Positions 9,670 through 18,013 of a DNA stretch of 64,000 nt are shown here, piece by piece (the first letter of the stretch is position 1; the number at the start of each line of letters is the position of its first letter). Source of the stretch: Paraburkholderia hospita (GTDB lineage: Bacteria; Pseudomonadota; Gammaproteobacteria; Burkholderiales; Burkholderiaceae); NCBI RefSeq assembly GCF_002902965.1, contig NZ_CP026107.1:2294001-2358000 (forward strand), given 5' to 3'. The translations under genes and the position numbers were made by a program. A model generated the notes under the pieces. That model saw only the letters and a list, made by a program, of their open reading frames with translations. It did not search any database and was not told the origin of the DNA.

Positions 9670-10287
9670 ATGAAGCTCTACTACCACCCGTTGTCCGGCC
9701 ACTCGCACCGCGCCCGCCTGTTCCTGTCGCTGCTCGGCATCGAGCATCAATCGATTCAGGTCGATCTCGCCGCTGCCGAGCACAAATCCGCCGAATTTCT
9801 GAAGCTCAACCGCTTCGGCCAGGTCCCGGTTCTCGTCGACGGCGACACCACGATCGCCGACTCCAACGCGATTCTGGTGTACATCGCCCGCAAGTTCGGC
9901 AAGACCGACTGGCTGCCGCAAACGCCCGCGCTGGAAGCCGCCGTGCAGCGCTGGCTGTCCGTGGCCGCCGGCGAGATCGCCTTCGGCCCGGCCGCCGCGC
10001 GACTGATCACCGTGTTCGGCGCAAAATACAACGCCGAAGAGCTGATTGCCCGCGCGCATCGCATCCTCAAGCTGATCGACGAAGAGCTGGCCGGGCGTGA
10101 GTTCATCGCGCAACCGCATCCGACGGTCGCCGATGTCGCGCTGTACAGCTACATCGCGCGTGCGCCGGAAGGTAACGTCGACCTGTCGTTCTACCCGAAC
10201 GTCAACGCGTGGTTGCGCCGCATCGAGGCGCTGCCTGGCTTCGTCGAGTTCCAGAAAACGCCTGTCGGCCTCGCCGCCAACAGCTGA
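9670..10287 (+). CDS. Glutathione S-transferase family protein
   Basis: The 205-residue protein has the two-domain cytosolic GST architecture: an N-terminal thioredoxin-like domain (1-78; [45 protein letters not shown]) and an all-helical C-terminal domain (about 88-200, [14 protein letters not shown]). The Ser/His-rich loop at residues 9-12 is where the catalytic Ser or Tyr would sit. It is 62 bases upstream of the flavin/iron-sulfur fusion gene on the same strand, so the two may form an operon handling an electrophilic or quinone-like compound. Confidence 0.9.
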   Translation: MKLYYHPLSGHSHRARLFLSLLGIEHQSIQVDLAAAEHKSAEFLKLNRFGQVPVLVDGDTTIADSNAILVYIARKFGKTDWLPQTPALEAAVQRWLSVAAGEIAFGPAAARLITVFGAKYNAEELIARAHRILKLIDEELAGREFIAQPHPTVADVALYSYIARAPEGNVDLSFYPNVNAWLRRIEALPGFVEFQKTPVGLAANS

Positions 10288-10349
10288 GCGCGTCAGTGAG
10301 CGGGAAGCCCAACGCGTGGCTTTCCCGGCTTTACGCCCGGAGGCAAATC

Positions 10350-12422
10350 ATGAGCACGGTATCGACGGATAAAGGGTCGCCCTGGCATGCAGGCGAACTG
10401 GCGCTGCAAGAGAAAGTCGGTGTGGCGGCGAAGATGCAGGAACTCGGCCGCCGGGTGGTTCGCGACTACATGCCCGATCAGCACCGCACTTTCTACAGAC
10501 AATTGCCGTTCATCGTGGCCGGCGCAGTGGCTGACGACGGTGACGTATGGGCAACACTCGTTGCCGGTCAGCCGGGCTTCATGCAGTCGCCGACCGAGAA
10601 GATTCTGCACATGCACGTTGCCGCCGACCCGCAAGATCCCGCATCCGGCGGCATTCACGAAGGCGCGGCAATCGGTCTGCTCGGGATCGAGCTGGACACG
10701 CGCCGCCGCAATCGCTTGAACGGTCTGTTGCGTGGTGCGACGTCGCAAGGTTTCGACGTCGAGGTCATACAGAGCTTCGGCAATTGCCCGCAATATATCC
10801 AGGCTCGTGATTTCGAATTCATCCGCGATCCCGGTATGTTTTCCGATATCGCGCCCACGGAGTTCGACGGCCTGACCGGTCACGCCCGCGCGATGATCGA
10901 AGCAGCGGACACGCTGTTTGTCGCGTCCTATGTAGGCGAAGGCGAGCAACGCCAGGTCGACGTGTCGCATCGCGGCGGCAAGGCGGGCTTCGTGCGTATC
11001 GGTGACGACGGCCGCCTGACCATTCCCGATTTCGCGGGCAACCTCTTCTTTGCTACGCTCGGCAACTTCCTCGTCAATCCGCGCGCGGGGCTCATCTTCG
11101 CCGACTTCGAAACGGGCGACGTCCTGCAATTGACGGGCGACGCGACCGTCGATCTCGACTCGCCCGAGATCGCCGCGTTTCAGGGCGCGGAGCGGCTGTG
11201 GCATTTCACGCCGCGACGCATCGTCTATCGCAAGGGCGCGCTGCCGCTGCGATGGAAATTTCGGGCCAATGGCTGGTCGCCGAACTCGCTGATGACAGGC
11301 AGCTGGGACGAAGTGACAAGCCGCCTGAAGGCCGCCGAACTAGCGAATGCATGGCGGCCGTTCAAGGTGACGAATGTCGTCGATGAAAGCTCGGTGATCC
11401 GTTCGTTTCATCTCGAACCTGTGGACGGCGCGGGGCTCATTCCACATATCGCGGGTCAGCATCTGCCTGTCCGCGTCATGCTGCCCGGTCACGATAAGCC
11501 TGTGATCCGAACCTATACGCTGTCGACGGCACCCGCCGATGGCCTCTATCGGATCAGCGTAAAACGCGAGGGACTCGTGTCGTCGCATCTTCATGACACG
11601 CTGCACATCGGCAGCATCATCGAAGCGCGTGCGCCCGCTGGCCAGTTCACGATCGATGCCGCCGAGCGCCGTCCCTCCGTGCTGCTCGCCGCCGGCGTCG
11701 GCATCACGCCGATGCTCGCGATGCTCAGGCACATCGTCTACGAAGGGCTGCGCACGCGGCGCGTACGCCCGACGTGGTTCTTCCATTCGGCGAGATCGCT
11801 GAAAGAGCGCGCGTTCAGCCGTGAGATCGAAACGCTCGCGGTATCCGCGAAAGGCGCGGTGAACGTGGTGCGCGCATTGAGTCACACCGACGGTGCACGG
11901 GAAGGCAAGGACTTCGACGTGGAAGGCCGGATCGATGTCGCGCTGCTGTGCGACACGCTGCCCTTCAACGACTACGACTTCTATCTTTGCGGACCGTCAG
12001 CGTTCATGCAGTCCATGTACGATGGCTTGCGCAATCTCAACGTCGCGGACAAGCGCATTCATGCCGAGGCGTTTGGGCCGTCCGGGCTGCAACGCAGGAA
12101 GGATGCTGCAGCCGTCACAGGTCCCGCTCGCGTCGCGGCGGAGCAGCCGGTCCCCATCGCGTTCGTCAAGTCGGGAAAGGAAGCGCGCTGGAATCCGGAC
12201 AGCGGTACGTTGCTGGAGCTTGCGGAAGCACGCGGACTGAATCCTGAATTCGGTTGCCGCGGCGGCAGTTGCGGCACGTGCCGCACGCGCATCGTGGAGG
12301 GCGCGGTGGCGTACACCATTACGCCGGAATTCACCGTGCCGGACAACGAAGCCTTGATCTGTTGCGCCGTGCCCGCCAATGCGGAGACGGGCGGCGGCGA
12401 CCGTCTGCTGCTCGATCTGTGA
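10350..12422 (+). CDS. Triple-fusion oxidoreductase: PNPOx-like domain + ferredoxin reductase + plant-type [2Fe-2S] ferredoxin
   Basis: The protein is 690 residues long and starts at ATG 10350 behind GGAGG. Residues about 25-330 form a pyridoxamine-5'-phosphate-oxidase-like FMN-barrel region (EKILHMHVAADPQDP, GNLFFATLGNFLVNPRAGLIF). Residues about 345-590 form an FAD/NAD(P)H reductase (RTYTLSTAP for FAD, AAGVGITPMLAM and FYLCGPSAFMQ for NAD). Residues about 605-690 form a plant-type ferredoxin with C636RGGSC641GTC644 and a closing Cys at 671/672. The electron path NAD(P)H to FAD to [2Fe-2S] is therefore intact; the PNPOx-like part may bind FMN or act on the substrate. The substrate is unknown. 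It follows a GST gene and precedes a LysR gene, suggesting xenobiotic or reactive-compound reduction. Confidence 0.88.
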   Translation: MSTVSTDKGSPWHAGELALQEKVGVAAKMQELGRRVVRDYMPDQHRTFYRQLPFIVAGAVADDGDVWATLVAGQPGFMQSPTEKILHMHVAADPQDPASGGIHEGAAIGLLGIELDTRRRNRLNGLLRGATSQGFDVEVIQSFGNCPQYIQARDFEFIRDPGMFSDIAPTEFDGLTGHARAMIEAADTLFVASYVGEGEQRQVDVSHRGGKAGFVRIGDDGRLTIPDFAGNLFFATLGNFLVNPRAGLIFADFETGDVLQLTGDATVDLDSPEIAAFQGAERLWHFTPRRIVYRKGALPLRWKFRANGWSPNSLMTGSWDEVTSRLKAAELANAWRPFKVTNVVDESSVIRSFHLEPVDGAGLIPHIAGQHLPVRVMLPGHDKPVIRTYTLSTAPADGLYRISVKREGLVSSHLHDTLHIGSIIEARAPAGQFTIDAAERRPSVLLAAGVGITPMLAMLRHIVYEGLRTRRVRPTWFFHSARSLKERAFSREIETLAVSAKGAVNVVRALSHTDGAREGKDFDVEGRIDVALLCDTLPFNDYDFYLCGPSAFMQSMYDGLRNLNVADKRIHAEAFGPSGLQRRKDAAAVTGPARVAAEQPVPIAFVKSGKEARWNPDSGTLLELAEARGLNPEFGCRGGSCGTCRTRIVEGAVAYTITPEFTVPDNEALICCAVPANAETGGGDRLLLDL

Positions 12423-12529
12423 GGCAGGTCGTGCGCGGAGGGCTGCGAAACGCTGTTATGCTTGACGCTCGCTTGCCTGTCGACGCCCGGCAGGCGTCCT
12501 CTATCCCCTTCCCGTTCATCTCCTCAGAC

Positions 12530-13435
12530 ATGGACAGGCTCCAGGCAATGAACACCTTCGTGACCGTGGTCGAGACGGAAGGCTTCGCGTCCGCGGCGCG
12601 CAAGCTCAACGTGTCGCCGTCGGTCATCAGCCGGGTGATGAACGAGCTCGAAGAACACCTTGGCGTGCGGCTGTTGACCCGCACGACGCGCGTCGTGCGA
12701 ATGACGGATGCAGGCGCCACGTTCTTCGAGGATTGTCGCCGCATCCTCTCGGAAATCGAGGTGGCCGAGCTTTCCGCTGCCGGTGCGAACACCACGCCGC
12801 GCGGCCAGTTGACCGTGACGGCACCTGTCCTGTTCGGAAAGATGTATGTGACGCCCATCGCTCACGACTATCTGACGCGCTATCCGGCCGTCAATCTGAA
12901 TTGCTGGTTTCTGGATCGCATCGTGAATCTCGTCGACGAAGGGGCGGATGTCGCGATCCGCATCGGCGATCTGCCGAGTTCATCGTTGCAGGCGATTGCT
13001 GTTGGCAAGGTGCGCCGCATGCTGTGCGCTTCGCCCGCTTATCTGGACGCGCACGGCGTGCCGCAGCATCCCGACGATCTCGCGTCTCACGTGACCATCC
13101 AGGCGACAGGCCTCACGTCCGCGCCCGAATGGCGCTTCCGCGTGGACAACAAGCCGCTGACGGTGCCAATCCAGCCGCGTCTCGTGACCACCACGAATGA
13201 TTCGGCGATCTCGGCGGCATTGGCGGGGCTAGGCATCGTGCGTCTGTTGTCGTATCAGATCGCGCAGGAACTGGCGGACGGTACGCTGCGCGCCGTGTTG
13301 GCCGATTACGAGCTAGCTACCTTGCCCGTACATGTCGTCCATCGCGAAGGCAAGCATGCGAATCAGAAAGTGCGCGCATTTCTCGACCTCGCAATCGAAA
13401 CGCTCAGGGCGAAGGCTTCGCTCTGGCATGCGTAG
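12530..13435 (+). CDS. LysR-family transcriptional regulator
   Basis: The 301-residue protein has a LysR HTH (MDRLQAMNTFVTVVETEGFA, SPSVISRVMNELEEHLGVRL) and an effector domain with LTVTAPVLFGKMYVTPI and DRIVNLVDEGADVAIRIGDL, typical of the subgroup that controls quinone or electrophile detoxification genes. ATG 12530 aligns with the family start. It lies 107 bases downstream of the triple-fusion gene in the same orientation and probably regulates the GST/fusion pair. It lacks the divergent layout, so this is only a guess from proximity. Confidence 0.9.
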   Translation: MDRLQAMNTFVTVVETEGFASAARKLNVSPSVISRVMNELEEHLGVRLLTRTTRVVRMTDAGATFFEDCRRILSEIEVAELSAAGANTTPRGQLTVTAPVLFGKMYVTPIAHDYLTRYPAVNLNCWFLDRIVNLVDEGADVAIRIGDLPSSSLQAIAVGKVRRMLCASPAYLDAHGVPQHPDDLASHVTIQATGLTSAPEWRFRVDNKPLTVPIQPRLVTTTNDSAISAALAGLGIVRLLSYQIAQELADGTLRAVLADYELATLPVHVVHREGKHANQKVRAFLDLAIETLRAKASLWHA

Positions 13436-13456
13436 ATCGCGCCGCCCGGCTGATTC

Positions 13457-14326
13457 ATGAAACGTACGATGCCCCATTCCGCACACAACACGCAGCTCGC
13501 AACGAGAGAGCATACGCAGTATGGCTATGTCGACGGCGCGGGTATCGAAGTGCTTCATGCCCGCTTCGAGCACCATCGGTTTGCTACGCATGCGCACGAC
13601 ACGTGGGCTATCGGCGCGGTGCTACGCGGCGCAAAGGACTCGATGACCAGCGCGCGGCAACCGTCGATCGTCAATGCCGGCGAGGTGTACGCGATCCCAC
13701 CGCACGTCGCGCATGCGGGCATGTCCATCGGCAATCATGGATGCGAATACGTGATGCTCTATGTGCCCGATGCCGAATGGCAATTGCAGTGCGATATTCA
13801 CAGTGTTTCGCCGCACGCGTTTTCGCAGCCCGTGAAGATGCGCCGTGCGATGGCTCCGTTCGTGCAGTTCGCTGCGCTGTCGATGCAAAGCTCGCACATG
13901 TCATCGACATGGCCCGATGAATGGGCGCTGTTGTGCGAAGCGGTGCTGGGTTCGATGAACGATCGCGATGCGTCTGCACAGTCGTCTTCGATAGTCGCCG
14001 ACAAACGTCTGCGCGACGTGCAGGCCTACTTGCAGGCATTTTCCGGCCGTAACGTGCCGCTCGACGAACTGGCGCGCGAGGCGTCGCTATCGGCGTCAGA
14101 GTTGTGCCGTCGCTTTACTGCTGCGTTTGGGTTGAGTCCACATCGTTACCAGCTCGTGCTGCGCCTGAAGACCGCAAAGCACTTGTTGCTGGATGGCGTG
14201 ACGCCTTCCGCCGCAGCCGCCGCAACCGGCTTCGCGGATCAAAGCCACCTCGGACGCCACTTCAAGGCCGTGTTCGGCGTGACACCTGGCGCCGTGGCGC
14301 GGCGAAACAGCGCAAGAACGTTCTAG
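13457..14326 (+). CDS. AraC-family transcriptional regulator with cupin sensor
   Basis: The 289-residue protein has an N-terminal AraC-type cupin (about 20-150; HHRFATHAHDTWAIGAVLRG, NAGEVYAIPPHVAH). A C-terminal double HTH follows (about 185-285; VPLDELAREASLSASELCRRF and PSAAAAATGFADQSHLGRHFKAVFG). The group with HxHxxWxxG..G often regulates LysE/RhtB exporters or amino-acid metabolism. It follows the LysR gene by 21 bases; the target is unknown. Confidence 0.9.
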   Translation: MKRTMPHSAHNTQLATREHTQYGYVDGAGIEVLHARFEHHRFATHAHDTWAIGAVLRGAKDSMTSARQPSIVNAGEVYAIPPHVAHAGMSIGNHGCEYVMLYVPDAEWQLQCDIHSVSPHAFSQPVKMRRAMAPFVQFAALSMQSSHMSSTWPDEWALLCEAVLGSMNDRDASAQSSSIVADKRLRDVQAYLQAFSGRNVPLDELAREASLSASELCRRFTAAFGLSPHRYQLVLRLKTAKHLLLDGVTPSAAAAATGFADQSHLGRHFKAVFGVTPGAVARRNSARTF

Positions 14327-14385
14327 ATCGCATCCTGCGCGACGCATAAGGTAGTGCCTTGCACATTGCCCGAGAGCACTTTTCT

Positions 14386-14892
14386 ATGCACACCGCGACC
14401 ACACCGCCTCGCATCTCCACCTTTCAGGATTCGTTCACCGACGAGGTGGTCGGCTTGATCCTGCATATCCAGAATGACGAGAGCAAGGTCGGTATATCGA
14501 TCGAGGATCAGCCCGAGCTTCTCGATATCAATCGATACTTCATCGCGAATGGCGGTGGCTTCTGGATTGCACTCGACCAGCAAGGACATGTGGTCGGCAC
14601 AATCGCCCTGCAGATCGAGACGGCAACGGTTGCCGTGCTGAAGAAGTTCTTTGTGTCGGCAGCGTGGAGAGGCGCGGGGATGGGATGCGCGTCGCGCCTT
14701 TACGAAACGCTGTTGGCGCATGCAAGGCTCAAAGGCATCGAAACGATCCTGCTCGATACCCCTTCCGTTTCGACGCGCTCACATGCATTTTATCGACGTC
14801 AGGGGTTTCAGCAGATCGCGGCTGGAGAATTGCCCGTCAAGTACGCTTACCCCGATCGGGATTCGTTACTGTTCAGGCTGGAACTTGCCTGA
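14386..14892 (+). CDS. GNAT-family N-acetyltransferase
   Basis: The 168-residue protein carries the GNAT fold: FWIALDQQGHVVGTIALQI for beta strands 2-4, FVSAAWRGAGMGCASRL as the acetyl-CoA pyrophosphate loop (R/Q-x-x-G-x-G/A), and SHAFYRRQGFQQI near the C-terminus. The ATG at 14386 was preferred over an upstream TTG at 14359. The substrate is unknown. It ends 2 bases before the convergent MipA/OmpV gene. Confidence 0.85.
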   Translation: MHTATTPPRISTFQDSFTDEVVGLILHIQNDESKVGISIEDQPELLDINRYFIANGGGFWIALDQQGHVVGTIALQIETATVAVLKKFFVSAAWRGAGMGCASRLYETLLAHARLKGIETILLDTPSVSTRSHAFYRRQGFQQIAAGELPVKYAYPDRDSLLFRLELA

Positions 14893-14894
14893 AA

Positions 14895-15764
14895 TCAAAA
14901 CCGGTAATTCACCGATGCAAGCGTATTGAGTTCGCTTCGACGCTCGGTGATCGGGCTCGCGGCGGCGTAGTGCTGCAAACGTCCAAGCGTCACCGCAATT
15001 GAGGCGGCCCAGTGCTTCGAAATGTCGTAGCTGACGTAGCCGTTCAGATGCACGTCACGAATGCCTGCGCCCGTGTTGTACGCAGGTAGTCCCGACGCTG
15101 CGCTCTGCTGGCTCGACACACCAAAGAACGTTCGCGTGTACTCCGCATCCGCCCAGGTAAAGCCGGGACCCATCGAAAACAGCCAGCCTCCAACAGGCAG
15201 CGACGCGTAAAGGTCGGTGACCACGGTCTTGCCCTGACCATGCCCGGCGATGTCCTGATACATCGCCACGGACCCGGTGAACATCCACACCGTGTAGTCA
15301 GCGAAGAGCTTCAGTTTCGGACCGCCGTCGACGTTACCCAGCCCGTGCAGATGCGGATCGTCCTTTTCCTGGCGCGACTGGAAATCGAAGCTCAGCGCTG
15401 CACCGACGTGATAGTCCTCGCTGCGCAGCACGTTCAGCCCCAGCACGTCGGGACCTTGCGAAAACACGCGATCGTCGTAAGAGATGTCGAGCGCGGGATA
15501 GGGAAACACACGCAGTTCACGCGAGCCGGGGTACAGCGGCGTGATGACGACACCCGGCCCGATGCCGATCTTCCATTTGCTGGCGGGCTTTGCTGTCGCG
15601 TCGCTTTGCTGCGAAGTTGACGAAGTTGACGAAGAGGACGACGGGGACGAAGAGGAAGGCGGCGCCTCGTCAGCCCATGCTCCCGCTGTGTGGAGCGTCA
15701 ACGTCATTGCCGCCGCCAGCGTAGCGGCGCGTCTTGCCGCGATGAAGGAACTCGACTTCGCCAT
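14895..15764 (-). CDS. MipA/OmpV-family outer membrane protein
   Basis: The 289-residue protein has a signal peptide (about 1-31, ending AGAWADEAPP), an unusual serine-rich linker (about 36-50) and a beta-barrel of the MipA/OmpV family (PGVVITPLYPGSRELRVFPYP, ending LASVNYRF with the C-terminal Phe expected for BAM insertion). MipA scaffolds murein-synthesising enzymes; many members are simply OmpV-like porins. Its ATG overlaps the stop of the preceding hydrolase (TGATG), so translation is coupled. It is the last gene of a three-gene operon with a DUF4118 membrane protein and an esterase. Confidence 0.85.
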   Translation of the reverse strand: MAKSSSFIAARRAATLAAAMTLTLHTAGAWADEAPPSSSSPSSSSSTSSTSQQSDATAKPASKWKIGIGPGVVITPLYPGSRELRVFPYPALDISYDDRVFSQGPDVLGLNVLRSEDYHVGAALSFDFQSRQEKDDPHLHGLGNVDGGPKLKLFADYTVWMFTGSVAMYQDIAGHGQGKTVVTDLYASLPVGGWLFSMGPGFTWADAEYTRTFFGVSSQQSAASGLPAYNTGAGIRDVHLNGYVSYDISKHWAASIAVTLGRLQHYAAASPITERRSELNTLASVNYRF

Positions 15765-16654
15765 CACGCGCGACCTTTGCCCATCGCTGCCAGTTGCCGC
15801 AACCGGCGGGCAAGCGCCTTCGACACCACGGGCTTTCCGCCCGCATCGCCCGTACGGCTCGCGATTTCGCTTTCGCGCAGGAACAGCGCGGTCTCCCGCG
15901 CGACGATCTCGCGCTCGTTGTCGGATGTAATCATGTGATACGAATCGTCGAGCCAGATGGTGCGCAAGAACGTCGATCCAATCGACGAAGACACGAAGCG
16001 TGGATTGCGCGGACTCGATGTTTCATCGTCGATTGCGTGAATGATCAGGCAGTCGTTGCGGATCGCGCGCACTTGCGAGCGCACGCTCGCCGCGAGCCGG
16101 CTGGCTTCGTGCAGCGCGGGCAGCGAGATCGTCGATGGGCCGACTTCGCTGAAGTCGTCGCGTTCCATCGCGCGCGCGATCTTGGCCCGCAGTGCGTCGT
16201 TGCGCAGCCCGTACGGCGCCGATTCGCGATAGCGGTAGCGCGAACGCAACGGCGAGTAGTACGCCCAGTTCAGCAAGAAGCGATACCACGGAATCGCCCA
16301 GCCGTCGTACGCGAGCGTAAGCGACAGCAGCGCGACGGCCTGTGCCTGCGGGCGACGATGCACGAGCGAGAGCGAGAGCGCCGCGCCGATCGAAAGGCCG
16401 CAGATCGACACGCGCTCGTAGCGCGCGGCAAGCGCATCGTATTCGCGTGTCGCCGCGTCGAGCCAGTGCTCCATCGCCTGCTCTTTCGAACCCGCCGTGT
16501 AGCCATTGAGCACGGGCACGCAGGTCGTAAAGCCTTCGTCGCTCAGAAAGCGCGCGAGGTAGCGCAATTCCAGCGGCGAGCTGGATAGACCATGCAACAT
16601 CAGCACGGCATGGCCGTCGCCTTCGTTGAAGATCGTTCGGACAGAGGTTTTCAT
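15764..16654 (-). CDS. Alpha/beta hydrolase (carboxylesterase/monoacylglycerol-lipase type)
   Basis: This 296-residue hydrolase has LMLHGLSSSPLELRYLA as the oxyanion region, the nucleophile elbow GLSIGA, an acid in IHAIDDETS and His in DSYHMITSD, so the Ser-Asp-His triad is complete. No signal peptide is seen, hence it is cytoplasmic. ATG 16654, opening MKTSVRTI, was chosen: it lies 5 bases after the stop of the upstream membrane protein, while the longer frame would run back into that gene. The set resembles the YghX/Est30-like short-chain esterases. It is the central gene of the operon DUF4118 - hydrolase - MipA. Confidence 0.85.
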   Translation of the reverse strand: MKTSVRTIFNEGDGHAVLMLHGLSSSPLELRYLARFLSDEGFTTCVPVLNGYTAGSKEQAMEHWLDAATREYDALAARYERVSICGLSIGAALSLSLVHRRPQAQAVALLSLTLAYDGWAIPWYRFLLNWAYYSPLRSRYRYRESAPYGLRNDALRAKIARAMERDDFSEVGPSTISLPALHEASRLAASVRSQVRAIRNDCLIIHAIDDETSSPRNPRFVSSSIGSTFLRTIWLDDSYHMITSDNEREIVARETALFLRESEIASRTGDAGGKPVVSKALARRLRQLAAMGKGRA

Positions 16655-16659
16655 AGGCG

Positions 16660-17502
16660 TCACTCGCCGACGCGCAGCACGAGGAAATCGCCCGCGTGTG
16701 TCGTGAAGCGTTCGCAGACACAATCGACAAGTTGCGCGGCGCTATCGCCCGTCTCGCCTTGAACACCCGCCGATGCATGCATCGCGGTGGCATCGCCCGC
16801 GCGCAGCCGCACACGATGCGAGCCGGGCCACAGCGCGTTCGAAAGGCGGCGAATATCCTCGGGTTCGACATCGTCGAAGCGAGGGCCTGGTGCGATCTCC
16901 GCTGGTGGCAGCGCAACGGCAAGAACATTTGCCCCGGCCTCGCGCGTGCTGCCAGCGTCAGTACCGTGGGTCCACGCGGGCATGCGCTCGAGTGCCTGAA
17001 TCAGCACAAACGACTTGCTGTGTTGCGACAGATGACGTAGCAGCCTGTGCGTTTCATCGACGGCGCGGCGCGCGAGCATGCGATCGTTGTCGTGACGCAG
17101 CAGCATCTCGTAGCGCGACTGCGCGACCGACGTAATCAGCTCCGCGCGAAATTGCGCGCGCCTCAACCTTTCAACCAATGTAATAAAGACGAGCGCAACC
17201 ATCGGGTACGACACGACGAACAGCACATCGGAGCGGTCGATGAAACCAAACATCGCGTAAGGCGGCACGAACAGATAGTCGCCGATGCACACGCCGGCCA
17301 GCATCATGGTCAGCGCGGGCGCAAGGCCGAAGTAGTACTCGATCAGCACGGCTGCAACGCAGAACGCAGCGCCCGGCATCGCTGGACCGAGCAGCGGATG
17401 CAGGAGAAGACGCACGCCACTCGCAATACAGAGCGCGGCAATCGCGGCAAGCCATCGCCGTGCCCCGCGAGGCGCCCAGCGACGGGCGTTTTGAACTTGC
17501 AT
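16660..17502 (-). CDS. DUF4118 (KdpD-like four-helix) membrane protein
   Basis: The 280-residue protein has four N-terminal hydrophobic helices (about 16-110) with DYLFVPPYAMFGFIDRSD, the hallmark of the DUF4118 module otherwise found in KdpD and other sensor kinases. A coiled stretch (about 112-150, VERLRRAQFRAEL onward) and a soluble C-terminal part follow. No kinase H-box or ATPase motif is seen, so it is a sensor-like membrane protein without an output kinase. It is the first gene of the operon with an esterase and MipA/OmpV, which suggests envelope function. Confidence 0.78.
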   Translation of the reverse strand: MQVQNARRWAPRGARRWLAAIAALCIASGVRLLLHPLLGPAMPGAAFCVAAVLIEYYFGLAPALTMMLAGVCIGDYLFVPPYAMFGFIDRSDVLFVVSYPMVALVFITLVERLRRAQFRAELITSVAQSRYEMLLRHDNDRMLARRAVDETHRLLRHLSQHSKSFVLIQALERMPAWTHGTDAGSTREAGANVLAVALPPAEIAPGPRFDDVEPEDIRRLSNALWPGSHRVRLRAGDATAMHASAGVQGETGDSAAQLVDCVCERFTTHAGDFLVLRVGE

Positions 17503-17984
17503 GAATTGTTGTTTGCCGGACTACCGGACACTCTTCGACGTGTGGCCGTCATGGCCAAGATGGACAGACAAACTAGAAAGCCTGGAACGGCCCGAAAGAT
17601 ATCACATGTAATTCGCCGTAATACTTGAACTTTTCCTATTTCAGCATTTATGCGACGGTAGTATTTGCCTTATATGCGCGCTAACGTTTGCGTGCTTTAG
17701 GGGAACAAATCGAAAGCAAAGTGACAGGAAGCCAGAGTACTTATTTCTATTCGCGCCGTGGTCCCACTTCGCCTTGAGCATTCGCTGGAGATCTTCCGCG
17801 AACAAATGAAAGGAACCCGTCAGGAAAACCGTCAATGCGCGTGCTTTTTGTCGTACTTCAATACTCGATCCGGTCGCGCCGTCGGTACTGACGAGCACCG
17901 CAGCGCGAGTAATAGAGCAGATTCACATCGCGCCGCTACTCTCTTTTCTTATCAACTATCAATCCATGCAACTCAAACGGTAAT
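17503..17984. other. Intergenic region with no convincing gene
   Basis: About 480 bases separate the divergent-tail DUF4118 operon start and the binding-protein gene end. The stretch is less GC-rich than its surroundings. It should hold the promoter of the DUF4118 operon (reading left) near 17510-17640. Two short open frames (17641-17898 minus and 17758-18057 plus) have no family resemblance or good ribosome site and are not called. Confidence 0.5.
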
Positions 17985-18011
17985 TCGTATCCGCGCGATG
18001 CGCGGATACGA
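17985..18011 (-). terminator. Hairpin terminator after the binding-protein gene
   Basis: A 12-base perfect stem (TCGTATCCGCGC / GCGCGGATACGA) with a 3-base GAT loop starts 3 bases after the stop of the periplasmic binding protein gene. The following bases in the transcript direction are only moderately T-rich (ATTACCGTTT). Confidence 0.65.
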
Positions 18012-18013
18012 TC

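Noticed and set aside
17641..17898. 85-residue minus-strand frame and a 99-residue plus-strand frame (17758-18057) in the gap before the binding-protein gene
   Set aside because: No family resemblance, no ribosome site, and the two frames overlap on opposite strands.
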